From contig JAPLDF010000043.1 of the NCBI GenBank assembly GCA_026391835.1, forward strand, positions 57,869 through 121,868: a DNA stretch of 64,000 nucleotides, read 5' to 3'. A program made the translations under genes and the position numbers. Every line of letters begins with the position of its first letter. Within the stretch, counting starts at the first letter, position 1. Shown here piece after piece: positions 28,750-38,365 of the stretch. Under the pieces are notes generated by a model. That model did not search any database and had not been told where the DNA came from. It saw only the letters and a list, made by a program, of their open reading frames with translations. This DNA is from Bacteroidota bacterium (GTDB taxonomy: Bacteria > Bacteroidota > Bacteroidia > Bacteroidales > FEN-979).

Positions 28750-31707
28750 TTAAATATTGTCAACATATGAAAACGGAATAACCACCACCACCCTGGTCCC
28801 CGGGTTTGGTTCGCCCGGAAAGGCCTCCGAGAGGTCAACGCGGGTTTTGACCGCGTACTTCCGGCCCAGGAGTTCAAGCCGCTTCAGCGTCATCTCCATG
28901 CCGAGTTTCAGATGTTTTTCGCTTTTGGTCTGTAAGGCCTGTGCCTTTTTAATCCCTATGCCGTTGTCGGTGATGACAACCTTCAATGAATGCTCATCCA
29001 GCAGGGAAAACAGGATGCTGATAAATCCCTTGTCGTCGAGTGCCGAAATGCCATGCCAGATCGAATTTTCCACGAATGGCTGGATGATCATGGCGGGAAT
29101 CATGATCTCTTCAGGGTCAAAACTGTTGTCTATATCGATCTTGTAGGTGAACTTGTTTTCCATGCGCAAACGCTCGAGGTCGAGGTAATTCGACAGCCGG
29201 TCGAACTCCTCGTCAAGGTTGATCATTGATTCATTGAGGGCATTCATGTTTTGCCTGATCAGACGGGCAAACTGGGAGAGATAGAGCCCCGCCTCGCCGG
29301 TCTTGTTCTTGAGCAGGAAGTTTTGAATGGATCCGAGGGTGTTGAAAATAAAATGCGGATTCATCATCGACTGGAGCGACTTCAATTCCAGTGTGACCAG
29401 GTGGTGATCCAGCTCCCTGTGCCGCATCTGAATGTTCTTCCTGCGTATAATCAGCAGGGTTATCCCAAGCAGGACCACGATGACCAGCGAAGCAAAAAAC
29501 ATGGGATGCCGCCAGAAGGATGCCTTGATCTGGAACGGGTACTCAATCACACCGCTCCATTCAGAGGTCGATTTCCGCACTTTCAGTTTAAAGGTATAGT
29601 TCCCGCTGAGCAAACGCTGGTAGATCACATTCCCGGAAGTGCCCGTCGTCCAGGCGGTATCCAGCCCCTCAAGCTTGTAGGCAAAAACCACAGGGGCCGA
29701 GGAATAGTTGATGCATCCGCAGGAGAACGCGATTTTTGTGCTCCCCCTGATGGTCACTCCCTGGTCGCCGGGATCCTCTTCGGCATCGTTGACTAATACC
29801 GACCTGATGTAAGGATTCGGAACCTGGGTCACCATCCTGCCGATCAATGTTTCCGGTATGATCGTCAGCCCGTCGTCCGATGCAATGTAAAGGGAATCGT
29901 GGTTGACAAGGATTTCATGAATATTCCTGAAATTTATATCCAGGAGCTTGAACCGTATCTTTCGGCCGGAGATCACCTCAAGGGGATTGTCGCACCGGTA
30001 TACATTTCGCGATGTCGACAAATAGAGTGTGGGTTCATCGTATGTGATATTTCTCACCTGCAGGTCTACCGGAGCCCCGAATGCCTCCGACAGGTTGTAG
30101 AATACCTTGCGTATATTCACATAAAGCGTATCGCCTTCGATGTTGTAAATTTCAGCTTTATCCCCAATATTGAGGTGGTTCGTGATGATCTTATTGTCGA
30201 ACCGGGCCAGAGCCCTGCAGGGCACTAGTTTGTTCTCACCAAAAACGAGCATTTTCAGGCTGTTCACAATGAGGTCATCATTTACGTCATAAAAGATGGA
30301 ATAGATCCGCATTCCAAGGTTGATCTCCTTTTTCTCCCTGAACAGGTGATCCTGGTCGGAATACTGTAAAGAACTTCCAACAAAAGCACTGATCTCCTTC
30401 CCTTTTTTTTGCATTGCCATGGCTTTCAGGACCAGGCTCATCTTTTCCGACAATCTGTAATTCACCGTTTTTGTGATGTTATCGGCCTTTGCACCCTCAA
30501 TGTTGTACATGGCAACTCCCTTTTCTCCGATGATCAGTGAACCGGTTTTCACCTGGAAAAGGAAGTTGATGTAATCAACGCGGTTGCCAAAATTGAGTGC
30601 ATAGAATTCGTTGTTCTTCAGCAGGCTGACTTTGTTTCCGTTGGATAGCCAGACACCACCCGATCCTTCCCGGCACATCCCGACAATGCCTTTCTCTCCA
30701 AAAAACCTGCTGGAATAATGACGGTGGCTGAGCAGGTACGGACTGATTTTATATACCCCGTCGTTCACTGATCCGATCCAGATATTGCTCTCATGATCCC
30801 GGAGCATCGACTGCGGTTTTTGTATGTCAAAACGATGGATCACGGTATCATGGTCCATGCAGTAAACACCCTGGAAATAGTCTGCGACCCATATCCGTTC
30901 ACCGTCATCCTTCAGAACGGATTTTAAAAAATTTTCGGTATAGAAAGGAATGATTAAGGAATCGACCAGGCACTCATCCCTGTACTTGTAAAGTTTAGAG
31001 GTATAGGAGTCGACCAGGTAAGTGTTCTTTCCCACAGGAAACACCGTATAGGTAGCAGCGATGGCAGATACAAACCGGGTTATGCCCGTAAAAGTCTTTT
31101 GTTTGAACAATGCATTGCCCGTCCAGAATAAAAAATCACCCGACAGCGACTTTGTTATCCGGCGTAAATAAAATAAGGGATGGCGTTCCCGCAATACTGC
31201 ATGTGTATGCATCAGTTTGTCGCGGATATTGTACCGGGTGACATTATTGTGCCTGTCGAGCGCGATGATCTCAGAATACCGGTTGTAAAAATAGATGGTT
31301 GAATCTTCGTCCTGTATGAAGTCAAAATAGAACTCTTTGCCTTCCAGGGATTTCAGGTAGGGCGTGTTTGTTTCGCTGTAAATTTTGTTCCGGACAATAA
31401 AACTGAGTAACCCGCTGTAATGAAAAAACCAGATCCTGCCATACGAATCCTCCTTGATGCGGATCACATCATTGCTGGCAAGCCCGTCCTTCTTCCGGTA
31501 GTTGGTAAATGAAGTGCCGTCGTATCTTGAAACACCCGCATCCGTAGCAAACCATAGGAATTTCCTGCTGTCCTGGAACACATAATACACCGTATTGGAA
31601 GGAAGCCCGTCCTGGGTAGTATAGTGCTGGATATAAGGATTTTGAGCAGGCAAAGTGAGGTTTGCCGAAAACAGGATGACAGCCAAAAAGAAACAACATT
31701 TACTCAC
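28750..31707 (-). CDS. Reg_prop sensor kinase, LytS/His_kinase type (985 aa)
   Basis: Signal peptide (1-21), then a periplasmic seven-bladed-type propeller pair built of Reg_prop units (about 25-640; DGLPSNTVYYVFQDSRKFLWFAT, DGLASNDVI...), a Y_Y_Y domain (about 655-725; FAYKLEGLDTAW), one membrane helix (about 735-753), then a His_kinase domain with phospho-acceptor His785 in NPHFIFNTL and an ATPase domain (VENSIWHG, DNGIGI). This architecture pairs with LytTR regulators. The start is GTG at 31707, one base after the regulator stop (TGA at 31709-31711), so the two are translationally coupled. It is the nearest regulator upstream of the eight surface genes, all on the same strand. Ligand unknown. 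Confidence 0.93.
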   Translation of the reverse strand: MSKCCFFLAVILFSANLTLPAQNPYIQHYTTQDGLPSNTVYYVFQDSRKFLWFATDAGVSRYDGTSFTNYRKKDGLASNDVIRIKEDSYGRIWFFHYSGLLSFIVRNKIYSETNTPYLKSLEGKEFYFDFIQDEDSTIYFYNRYSEIIALDRHNNVTRYNIRDKLMHTHAVLRERHPLFYLRRITKSLSGDFLFWTGNALFKQKTFTGITRFVSAIAATYTVFPVGKNTYLVDSYTSKLYKYRDECLVDSLIIPFYTENFLKSVLKDDGERIWVADYFQGVYCMDHDTVIHRFDIQKPQSMLRDHESNIWIGSVNDGVYKISPYLLSHRHYSSRFFGEKGIVGMCREGSGGVWLSNGNKVSLLKNNEFYALNFGNRVDYINFLFQVKTGSLIIGEKGVAMYNIEGAKADNITKTVNYRLSEKMSLVLKAMAMQKKGKEISAFVGSSLQYSDQDHLFREKKEINLGMRIYSIFYDVNDDLIVNSLKMLVFGENKLVPCRALARFDNKIITNHLNIGDKAEIYNIEGDTLYVNIRKVFYNLSEAFGAPVDLQVRNITYDEPTLYLSTSRNVYRCDNPLEVISGRKIRFKLLDINFRNIHEILVNHDSLYIASDDGLTIIPETLIGRMVTQVPNPYIRSVLVNDAEEDPGDQGVTIRGSTKIAFSCGCINYSSAPVVFAYKLEGLDTAWTTGTSGNVIYQRLLSGNYTFKLKVRKSTSEWSGVIEYPFQIKASFWRHPMFFASLVIVVLLGITLLIIRRKNIQMRHRELDHHLVTLELKSLQSMMNPHFIFNTLGSIQNFLLKNKTGEAGLYLSQFARLIRQNMNALNESMINLDEEFDRLSNYLDLERLRMENKFTYKIDIDNSFDPEEIMIPAMIIQPFVENSIWHGISALDDKGFISILFSLLDEHSLKVVITDNGIGIKKAQALQTKSEKHLKLGMEMTLKRLELLGRKYAVKTRVDLSEAFPGEPNPGTRVVVVIPFSYVDNI

Positions 31708-31708
31708 C

Positions 31709-32503
31709 TCAATCGAGTGATTTTGAGAATAGTTTAACTGCCTCCCTGAATTCGTTCAGCTTTCGCCTCGAAATGCTTAATTGCGTCCCGTCATTCAATT
31801 CGGCAAAATTTCCTTCGTAACTTGAATAGGCACGCAGGAAATTCATGTTGATGATCGTTGACTTGTGGATCCGGAAAAATGCCGGATGGTCGAGCAATTT
31901 TTCAAAATCGCTCAGTGTCCTGGTGGCAACGATCTTGTTCAGCCCCGACAAATGGATGATCGTATAGTTGCTGTCGGCCTGCAGGTACATGATTTCGTCG
32001 ACAATGACCATCCTGAACCCAAATTGTTCGGCGACCGTAATTTTTTCGATTTTTGGTTTTTCCTGGTGCACCTGTTCAGGCAGGTTGTTCAGGGATTCCC
32101 TGTAGATGGCGAGGATTTCCGAGCGTGTATGCCGGAGTTCATGGTACTGGATCGCCTTGCTCACCGCCTCACACAATTCAAGGTGGTTGATTGGCTTGAG
32201 CAGGTAGTCGATTGCGTTGGCTTTCAGCGCATTCAGCGCATACTCTTCGTAGGCTGTGGTAAAGATCACCCCGTAATTTTCCGCTTCGATGGATCGTAAG
32301 AAAGCAAAACCATCCTCCTTTGGCATCCTGATGTCGAGAAAGATAAAATCGACATGATGGGTTTTTAACAGCGCCCGTCCCTCTTCGGCGGAAGCCGCCA
32401 TCCCGCACAGGCCAACCGAAGGGCAATGCTCTGCAAGCAGTTGTTCCAGGGCCTCCCTGACATTCCGCTCATCGTCGACAATAATTGCCGTGTATTGTTT
32501 CAT
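31709..32503 (-). CDS. LytTR-family response regulator (264 aa)
   Basis: Receiver domain 1 to about 125 with acidic pocket Asp10/Asp11, phospho-acceptor Asp57 (FLDIRMPK) and Lys103 (LLKPINH), followed by a LytTR DNA-binding domain about 145-255 (DEIMYLQADSNYTIIHL, FFRIHKSTIINMNFL, ISRRKLNEF). LytTR regulators bind pairs of short direct repeats upstream of exported-product genes. It forms a two-gene operon with the downstream sensor kinase (1 bp between stop and start). A weak -7-like CATTTTTG lies 28-35 bp upstream of the start. Confidence 0.96.
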   Translation of the reverse strand: MKQYTAIIVDDERNVREALEQLLAEHCPSVGLCGMAASAEEGRALLKTHHVDFIFLDIRMPKEDGFAFLRSIEAENYGVIFTTAYEEYALNALKANAIDYLLKPINHLELCEAVSKAIQYHELRHTRSEILAIYRESLNNLPEQVHQEKPKIEKITVAEQFGFRMVIVDEIMYLQADSNYTIIHLSGLNKIVATRTLSDFEKLLDHPAFFRIHKSTIINMNFLRAYSSYEGNFAELNDGTQLSISRRKLNEFREAVKLFSKSLD

Positions 32504-32604
32504 CTGAAAATAATGTATATTTCACAGGAACAAAAATGCAATGCTAAAAATACATTATATTCACGGAATGAGCAAACGGCAGGCAGGAATGATTATACGG
32601 CAGG

Positions 32605-35600
32605 TTAAACCGTATGACCGGTTATCCTGTTTGCTTTTTCCTTCAGCTTGTCTACGATAAAATAAACCACAGGCACAACAATGAGGGTAAGGAAAAGGGA
32701 ACTCGTGAGTCCGCCAATGAGTGCCCACGCCATCCCGTTCTTCCATTCCGACCCTGCCCCGGAAGCCAGGGCAATGGGCAGCATTCCGAATATCATCGAA
32801 AAAGTTGTCATGAGGATAGGGCGCATGCGCACTTTACCTGCCAGGATAAGGGCATCAAACGTGGAATGCCCGCCGGCCTTTGACTGGTTGGTGAAGTCGA
32901 CGAGCAGGATCGCGTTCTTCCCGACCAGCCCCACCAGCATGATCATGCCAAGGATGGAGAAGATGGTAAGCGACTGCATGGTCAATCCCAGGGCCAGCAA
33001 GGCGCCGATGATGGCCAGCGGGATCGAGAAGATCACCACGAACGGATAGATGTAAGAGTCGTATAACGCAACCATGATCAGGTAAACAAACAGGATCGAA
33101 GCCAGGAAAGCAACGCCCATGCTTCCGAACGCCTCTGCCTGGTATTTCATGTCGCCCTCGGGAATGATCACGATCTCTTTGGGCAGTTTCATTGCGTTCA
33201 CGGCTTTCATCACATCCTCGCCGACTGAGCCTACCGGCCGCCCGATCACCTGGCATTGGACCGTTACGGAAGGGACGCGGTTGTATCGCTGCAACACAGT
33301 GGTGCCGCTTGAGGGACGAATCACAGCAAACTGGTTCAGCCGGATGCTCTGTCCCTTGTCGTTCACAAATGACAATCCTGATATGTCGCTGATACTCTTT
33401 CGGTTGAACTGGTCCATCACCACGTTGATGTCATATTCGTTGTCGCCATCCCTGTACTTGGCATCGGTGTTGCCGCTGAAGGCGTTCTGCAACGTCATCC
33501 CGATCGTGGCTGTTGAAAGACCAAGGGCTGCCATTTTATCTTTATCAATCCTGACATCCACCTCCGGGTTCCCGGCTTCAACGGAAAGCTTCACTTCATA
33601 GGTGCCGGGAACCCTCTTCATCCCGATCATCACTTTCTCCGACCAGAGGGTGAGGGTGTCGATATTTGGCCCGCTCATGACCACCTGGATGGGATCCATG
33701 TCAGAAGTCCCCATCAGTGACACAATCGTTGATCGTACCTTGGTCCCGGGCATCAGGTTCATCAGCTCCTTCTTCATGTTGATGGCAAAAATTTCGGAGG
33801 TGATCTCCCTCTTTTCCTTCTCGACCATCTTCACATGGATCTCTGACTTATAGGCACTTCCGCCGGCTTCAAAAAAACTGGTTGAACTGCCCACAGAGGT
33901 GAAGACACTCACAACCTCCGGTTGTTTCAGCAGGTGTTTTTCCGCCTGCAGGGTAAACTGGTTTGTTTGTTCGATGCTTGCATTCTTGGGCAATTCCACC
34001 TGGATAATGATCTCGCCCCGGTCGCCCAGGCTTACAAATTCACTCCCGATGAAACCTCCGAACACAAGCGACAAAGAGGCGAAGAACAGGACTGTCACGC
34101 CTGCGATGACAATAATTTTATGGTGCAGCGACCAGGCGATCACGCTGGAATAGCCTTCGGTAAAAGCGGTAAGGCCCCGCTCAAAACCCGAAATGATGCG
34201 ATCCATAAGGCTGCCTTTCCTGAATGTGGTGTGTTTTGCCATCCTGGAGGCGAGCAGCGGTGTAATGGTAAACGAAACAAAAAGACTCAGCAATGTTGAA
34301 AAGACAACAACCAGGGTAAACTGGCGCAACAGCCCTGAAATCATGCTGGAGATCACGGCAATGGGTAAAAACACCACCACATCCACCATGGTGATGGAGA
34401 GGGCGGTGTAGTTGATTTCGTTGCGCCCGTCGAGCGAAGCCTTGCGGCGGTCCTTGCCCATCTCCATGTGACGGTAAATGTTTTCCAGCACCACGATCGA
34501 GTCATCCACCAGGATGCCGATAACCAGCGACATGGCAATCAGTGATATGATGTTGAGCGAAAAGTCGAGCATGTACATGGCCGTAAAGGTTGAGATCAGC
34601 GATGCAGGGATGGCCACCATCACGATAAATGAATTGCGCAGGCTGTGCAGGAATACAAGCATGACCAGTGCCACCAGGCAGATGGCCAGCAGCAGGTCCT
34701 TCATCACCGCATTGGCCGAAATCAGCGTGAATTCGGAGGTATCGTTGGCAACTGCAAATTTGACCTGCTGGGGTTTGTATACTTCTTCAATATGGGCGAT
34801 TGCTTCATGTACTTTTTTGGAGATCTCAACTTCATTTCCGTCGGGTTGCTTGTAAATGAGCACGCCCAGTGAATTTTGCCCGTTGAAGCGGTTGATGCTG
34901 GTGGTCTCTTTTTTTGCATCCTGCACCTCGGCAATATCCTCGAGGCGTACCGGGCTGCCGTTTGTGCCATTGCTGATCACCAGGTTCTTCAAATCGTCGA
35001 GGGCGATGAATTTGCCCGAAAGCCGGATGATGACCTCCTGGCTCTGATCCTTGATCTTCCCGGTCGGGAATTCCATGTTTGCCGACTGGATGGCCTGCGT
35101 TACCTGCAGGATTGACAGCTGGTGCGATTTAAGCTTTTCGTTGTCAACGTTGATGCGGATTTCCCGCTCTTCGCCGCCCAGGATATCGACCTGAGAAATG
35201 CCATTCACGGTCGAGAGCATTGGTTTTATCTTGTTTTTCACCAGGTCGTATAGCTCCGTGGCCGGGATCTTCGAGGTTATCCCCAGCCGCATGATGGGGA
35301 TATCATCCATGCTGAAGTTGCTGATGATCGGTTTACGCACATCTTTCGGAAGCAGGTACTCGATATTGGACACCTTGCGTGTGGCATTTTCAAGCGCCTT
35401 GTCCATGTCGGCTGAAGTTTTAAATATGATCACCACAACCGAGTTCCCTTCCGAGGATGTGCTTTGAATGTTGTCAATATTCTCGAGGGAGGAGATGGCG
35501 TCTTCAACTTTCTTGGTCACTGAATTCTCCACCTCCGAGGGCGAGGCTCCGGGATAAGGCGTTACAATGACGAGTACCGGCTGCGAATATTTTGGAAACA

Positions 35601-35706
35601 GTTCGTAGTTCAGTGAAAAATAGCTGATGACGCCAAGAAAGGTCATCACGGCAAAGATCACAACGATGAGCGTGGGGCGCTTGATGGCAAGTTCTGTAAT
35701 GTTCAT
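32605..35706 (-). CDS. RND efflux pump, HAE1/AcrB type (1033 aa)
   Basis: Inner-membrane pump of a tripartite exporter. Twelve membrane helices are apparent. The proton-relay residues are present: Asp401 and Asp402 in GILVDDSIVVLENIYRH, and Lys930 in GLVGKNAILLVDF. The start (MNITELAIKRPTLIVVIF) is typical of the hydrophobe/amphiphile efflux family. Length is normal for the family. It is the last gene of the tolC-adaptor-pump operon; the adaptor stop lies 12 bp upstream. Conservation of the relay means it should be an active proton antiporter; substrates cannot be read from sequence. Confidence 0.96.
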   Translation of the reverse strand: MNITELAIKRPTLIVVIFAVMTFLGVISYFSLNYELFPKYSQPVLVIVTPYPGASPSEVENSVTKKVEDAISSLENIDNIQSTSSEGNSVVVIIFKTSADMDKALENATRKVSNIEYLLPKDVRKPIISNFSMDDIPIMRLGITSKIPATELYDLVKNKIKPMLSTVNGISQVDILGGEEREIRINVDNEKLKSHQLSILQVTQAIQSANMEFPTGKIKDQSQEVIIRLSGKFIALDDLKNLVISNGTNGSPVRLEDIAEVQDAKKETTSINRFNGQNSLGVLIYKQPDGNEVEISKKVHEAIAHIEEVYKPQQVKFAVANDTSEFTLISANAVMKDLLLAICLVALVMLVFLHSLRNSFIVMVAIPASLISTFTAMYMLDFSLNIISLIAMSLVIGILVDDSIVVLENIYRHMEMGKDRRKASLDGRNEINYTALSITMVDVVVFLPIAVISSMISGLLRQFTLVVVFSTLLSLFVSFTITPLLASRMAKHTTFRKGSLMDRIISGFERGLTAFTEGYSSVIAWSLHHKIIVIAGVTVLFFASLSLVFGGFIGSEFVSLGDRGEIIIQVELPKNASIEQTNQFTLQAEKHLLKQPEVVSVFTSVGSSTSFFEAGGSAYKSEIHVKMVEKEKREITSEIFAINMKKELMNLMPGTKVRSTIVSLMGTSDMDPIQVVMSGPNIDTLTLWSEKVMIGMKRVPGTYEVKLSVEAGNPEVDVRIDKDKMAALGLSTATIGMTLQNAFSGNTDAKYRDGDNEYDINVVMDQFNRKSISDISGLSFVNDKGQSIRLNQFAVIRPSSGTTVLQRYNRVPSVTVQCQVIGRPVGSVGEDVMKAVNAMKLPKEIVIIPEGDMKYQAEAFGSMGVAFLASILFVYLIMVALYDSYIYPFVVIFSIPLAIIGALLALGLTMQSLTIFSILGMIMLVGLVGKNAILLVDFTNQSKAGGHSTFDALILAGKVRMRPILMTTFSMIFGMLPIALASGAGSEWKNGMAWALIGGLTSSLFLTLIVVPVVYFIVDKLKEKANRITGHTV

Positions 35707-35718
35707 GGCCAGGTGCGG

Positions 35719-36780
35719 TTATTTGTTGTTGACAATCCTTACAGCAACGTTGTTGTCAAGGTTTATCTGGCCCGAAATGACCAGGACCTCTCCCTCCTTC
35801 AATCCGTCCAGTACTTCAACCTCACGGTCGTTTGCCGATCCGATCCGGATATCGCGCAGAACAGATTTGTTGTTCTCCACCAGGTACACCTTGGGTGTTT
35901 TGATGCTGCCCACAATTGAATTTCTTGGGATCAGCAGTGTTTCACGCGGGGATCCCGCACCAAAAGCGGCAGTGCCGAACATTCCCGCTTTCACCGGATT
36001 GGAGGCGTCGTTCGCCATTTCTACCTCAACCGGGAACCGCCGTGCATCATCGGCCTTTACACCAACGGAGACCACGGTGCCTGTGTACTTTTTCCCGGGA
36101 TGCAGCGACGAGGTGATCTGGATCTTCTGCCCTTTGAGGATCTGGACAGCTTCTGATTCGGCTACATTGGCAATGAATTTCAACCGGCTCACGTCAACGA
36201 TGTCAACAACCGGCGATCCGGGCATCAGCAGGGATCCTTTTTCAATGGCCCTGCTGGTGATGGTTCCCTGGATGGGTGCTTTAATGGTGGCGAAATCGAG
36301 TTGTTTTTTAAGGGTCGTTACGTCAGTTTCAGCCTTCTTGAGAGCCAGCTTTACATCCTCCACCTGCTGGCCCGAAATGGCATCGGCCTTCAGCAGCCCT
36401 TCGTACTTTTTAAGGTCGGCACGGGCCTTGTCGAGTGAGGCATTTGCAAGTTCAAGCTGGCTGCGGACCAACTCGTCGTCCAGCCTGGCAATCACCTGCC
36501 CCGATTGCACAAAATCGCCGGTGTTCACAGGCAGGTCGATCACCTTCCCCTGGCCTTCCGACATCAGTGTAAGTTCATGAATCGCCATGAATGAGCCGTT
36601 GACTTCAAAATCACCTCCAAGGCTTGCCTTTTTGACTGCCATGACATATACAGGAATCGTCTCAAGATTTCCTTCCAGTTTCGATTTTTCTTCGATCTTC
36701 TTCTTGTTCAGAAGTAAAATCACAGTGCACCCCCCTGCAAAAAGAAGGATAAGAAGGGTGATGGTGAGTATTCTTTTCAT
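35719..36780 (-). CDS. RND efflux adaptor (membrane fusion protein, 353 aa)
   Basis: Periplasmic adaptor joining the RND pump to its outer-membrane channel. A single N-terminal hydrophobic segment (ILTITLLILLFAGG, about 4-25) anchors it; then a biotinyl-lipoyl-like part (VNTGDFVQSGQVIARLDD), an alpha-hairpin (about 115-165; ELANASLDKARADLKKYEGLL), the second lipoyl half (ATIKAPIQGTITSRAIEKGSLL), and beta-barrel and membrane-proximal domains (KVYLVENNKSVLRDIRIG). It lies between the channel gene (82 bp) and pump gene (12 bp). Confidence 0.95.
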   Translation of the reverse strand: MKRILTITLLILLFAGGCTVILLLNKKKIEEKSKLEGNLETIPVYVMAVKKASLGGDFEVNGSFMAIHELTLMSEGQGKVIDLPVNTGDFVQSGQVIARLDDELVRSQLELANASLDKARADLKKYEGLLKADAISGQQVEDVKLALKKAETDVTTLKKQLDFATIKAPIQGTITSRAIEKGSLLMPGSPVVDIVDVSRLKFIANVAESEAVQILKGQKIQITSSLHPGKKYTGTVVSVGVKADDARRFPVEVEMANDASNPVKAGMFGTAAFGAGSPRETLLIPRNSIVGSIKTPKVYLVENNKSVLRDIRIGSANDREVEVLDGLKEGEVLVISGQINLDNNVAVRIVNNK

Positions 36781-36810
36781 GTTGCAACAAATTAATAATT
36801 AATACGTATT

Positions 36811-36851
36811 CTGCATAAATCTGCGTTTTTTTTCTGCGGAAATCTGCGGGA
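36811..36851. repeat. Short TCTGCG-rich intergenic repeat
   Basis: TCTGCATAAATCTGCG, TCTGCGGAAATCTGCG and a trailing GGGA lie between the TolC-like and adaptor genes of one operon. The motif TCTGCGxAAATCTGCG is one I recall from intergenic sites in other Bacteroidota, but that is memory, not a search. It does not form an obvious hairpin. Confidence 0.5.
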
Positions 36852-36862
36852 AAATTTTCCCC

Positions 36863-38188
36863 TTATTCAATGATTTCCAGGAGCCTTCCGTTGGCTTTCA
36901 GGTAGTTCAGTTCTGATATTTTCATTTGTACCAGGGCATATGTATGGTTTGACTGGGCATCGCTCAGGGCCGTTTCGGCTGTAAGCAGGTCGGTCAACGG
37001 GATAACTCCTTTCTGATATTGTTCCTGTGAAATAGTGTAAACCCTTTCGGCCAGGCCCATGTTTTCGCGTTGTCGTTTTTCGGCTTCTATGCTGTTGAGC
37101 AGTTTCCTGGCTGCATCTTCAGAGTTGATGCGGATGAGTTTCCTGGTGTCATCTTCGTTAACTTTGAGTTTTTCCAGTTCGACCCGTGTCTGGCTAACCT
37201 GGTAATGGCGCTGCATCCCGTTGAAAACCGGCACCGAAAGCCGGAACCCCACGAGGCTCGTATTGAACCAGTCGGTTGGTTTGCCAAGCAGGTACATGGC
37301 GTTACTTTGGTTGGTATAATTGAAACTGCCGATAAGCGTAAGGTTTGGGTAGTACCCCGACTGGGCCATCCTGATGTTGGTGTTGACCAGCTCTTTTTGT
37401 TTTTCAATCATCATGATGTCAATGTGTTTGTTCAGGTCGCCTTCGGGCCCGGGGGCAATGGCAGAGGTGGAGACAGAATCGTCCAGCGAAATTTCCTGTT
37501 CCTGCTTGATTCCCATGAAATACTTCTGCATGGCGAGTTCCTGCTGGTAGAGCACCTGGAGGCGTTCAATGTCGGTGACCATGTTGAGTTTCTGCACCAC
37601 GATGCGGTCCAGGTCCACCTTTTTGATCAGCCCGTTTTCCCACTGGCTCCGGGCGATCTTTTCGGCCTTCTCTATTTTTTCGATATTCGAACGCATATTC
37701 CTGATCTGCTGCATGGTGATCTGCGTAAGGTAATAGGATTGTGCAACATCATACACCACCTCTATCTCGGTTCTTTCGGTTGCAAGATCGTTTTGCTGCA
37801 TCAGTTGCTGCGCCTGTTTTAGGGCAACAAGCCATGCCTGGTTGTAGAGCATCTGGCTGGCATCGAGGCTTCCCGAGAGGTTGAAGTTGGTTCCGAATTG
37901 CACCGGGATCATCTCGCCCGGCCGGTCAAAAATGATACCCGGAATCAATGATGTGGGCAGGTGCAGGTAATCATCCCATGATCCTGAGAAGTTCACATGG
38001 GGCAGCCCTCCGCCCATGGTCTCCTTGTAGCCATACTGTAAGCGGGTTTGTTCGAGTGCCGAAATTTTAAGACGCGGGCTGTTGGCCACCGACATTTTCA
38101 GGCACTCCTTCAGGCTGATTACCTGCCCGGTTGTTATCCATGGGTAACATAAAAACAAGAGACCAAAAAAAAGCAGTTTGGGTTTCAT
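36863..38188 (-). CDS. TolC-like outer membrane efflux protein (441 aa)
   Basis: Signal peptide (1-21; ends WITTGQ), then the duplicated OEP pattern: ISLKECLKMSVANSPRLK at the first helical half (long helices about 130-205), and a second half from about 240 (SGYYPNLTLIGSFNY, VGFRLSVPVFNG, LSDAQSNHTYALVQMKISELNYLKANGRL). These build the trimeric channel of tripartite exporters. It is the first gene of the efflux operon, preceded by a good -7 element at 38232-38239. Confidence 0.95.
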   Translation of the reverse strand: MKPKLLFFGLLFLCYPWITTGQVISLKECLKMSVANSPRLKISALEQTRLQYGYKETMGGGLPHVNFSGSWDDYLHLPTSLIPGIIFDRPGEMIPVQFGTNFNLSGSLDASQMLYNQAWLVALKQAQQLMQQNDLATERTEIEVVYDVAQSYYLTQITMQQIRNMRSNIEKIEKAEKIARSQWENGLIKKVDLDRIVVQKLNMVTDIERLQVLYQQELAMQKYFMGIKQEQEISLDDSVSTSAIAPGPEGDLNKHIDIMMIEKQKELVNTNIRMAQSGYYPNLTLIGSFNYTNQSNAMYLLGKPTDWFNTSLVGFRLSVPVFNGMQRHYQVSQTRVELEKLKVNEDDTRKLIRINSEDAARKLLNSIEAEKRQRENMGLAERVYTISQEQYQKGVIPLTDLLTAETALSDAQSNHTYALVQMKISELNYLKANGRLLEIIE

Positions 38189-38231
38189 GAACTGATGTTT
38201 TATCGATTGTTATTGTTTTAACAAGAGGTGG

Positions 38232-38239
38232 CAAAAATA
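38232..38239 (-). promoter_or_regulatory. -7 element of the RND efflux operon (TATTTTTG)
   Basis: On the minus strand TATTTTTG is a perfect TAnnTTTG match, about 45 bp upstream of the TolC-like start codon. No clear TTG at the -33 spacing. A leader of about 35 nt is implied. Promoter role is inferred from the Bacteroidota consensus. Confidence 0.45.
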
Positions 38240-38365
38240 TATCAGAACAGGTATATGATAAAATAAAAGTCGATGAATGGCAGAAATGGGTGGACGAAAC
38301 CCCAACCGCGGGCGCCAGGCGTTCCATCCAGCCGGATATATTCCGTGCATGAAATGTTGAGGAAA

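Noticed and set aside
32594..32615. ATACGG/CCGTAT inverted repeat at the RND pump stop as terminator
   Set aside because: Stem is only 6 bp with a 9-bp loop and no T-run.
35627..36580. Plus-strand frame of 317 codons across the adaptor gene
   Set aside because: Antisense shadow; the minus-strand adaptor has full domain content.
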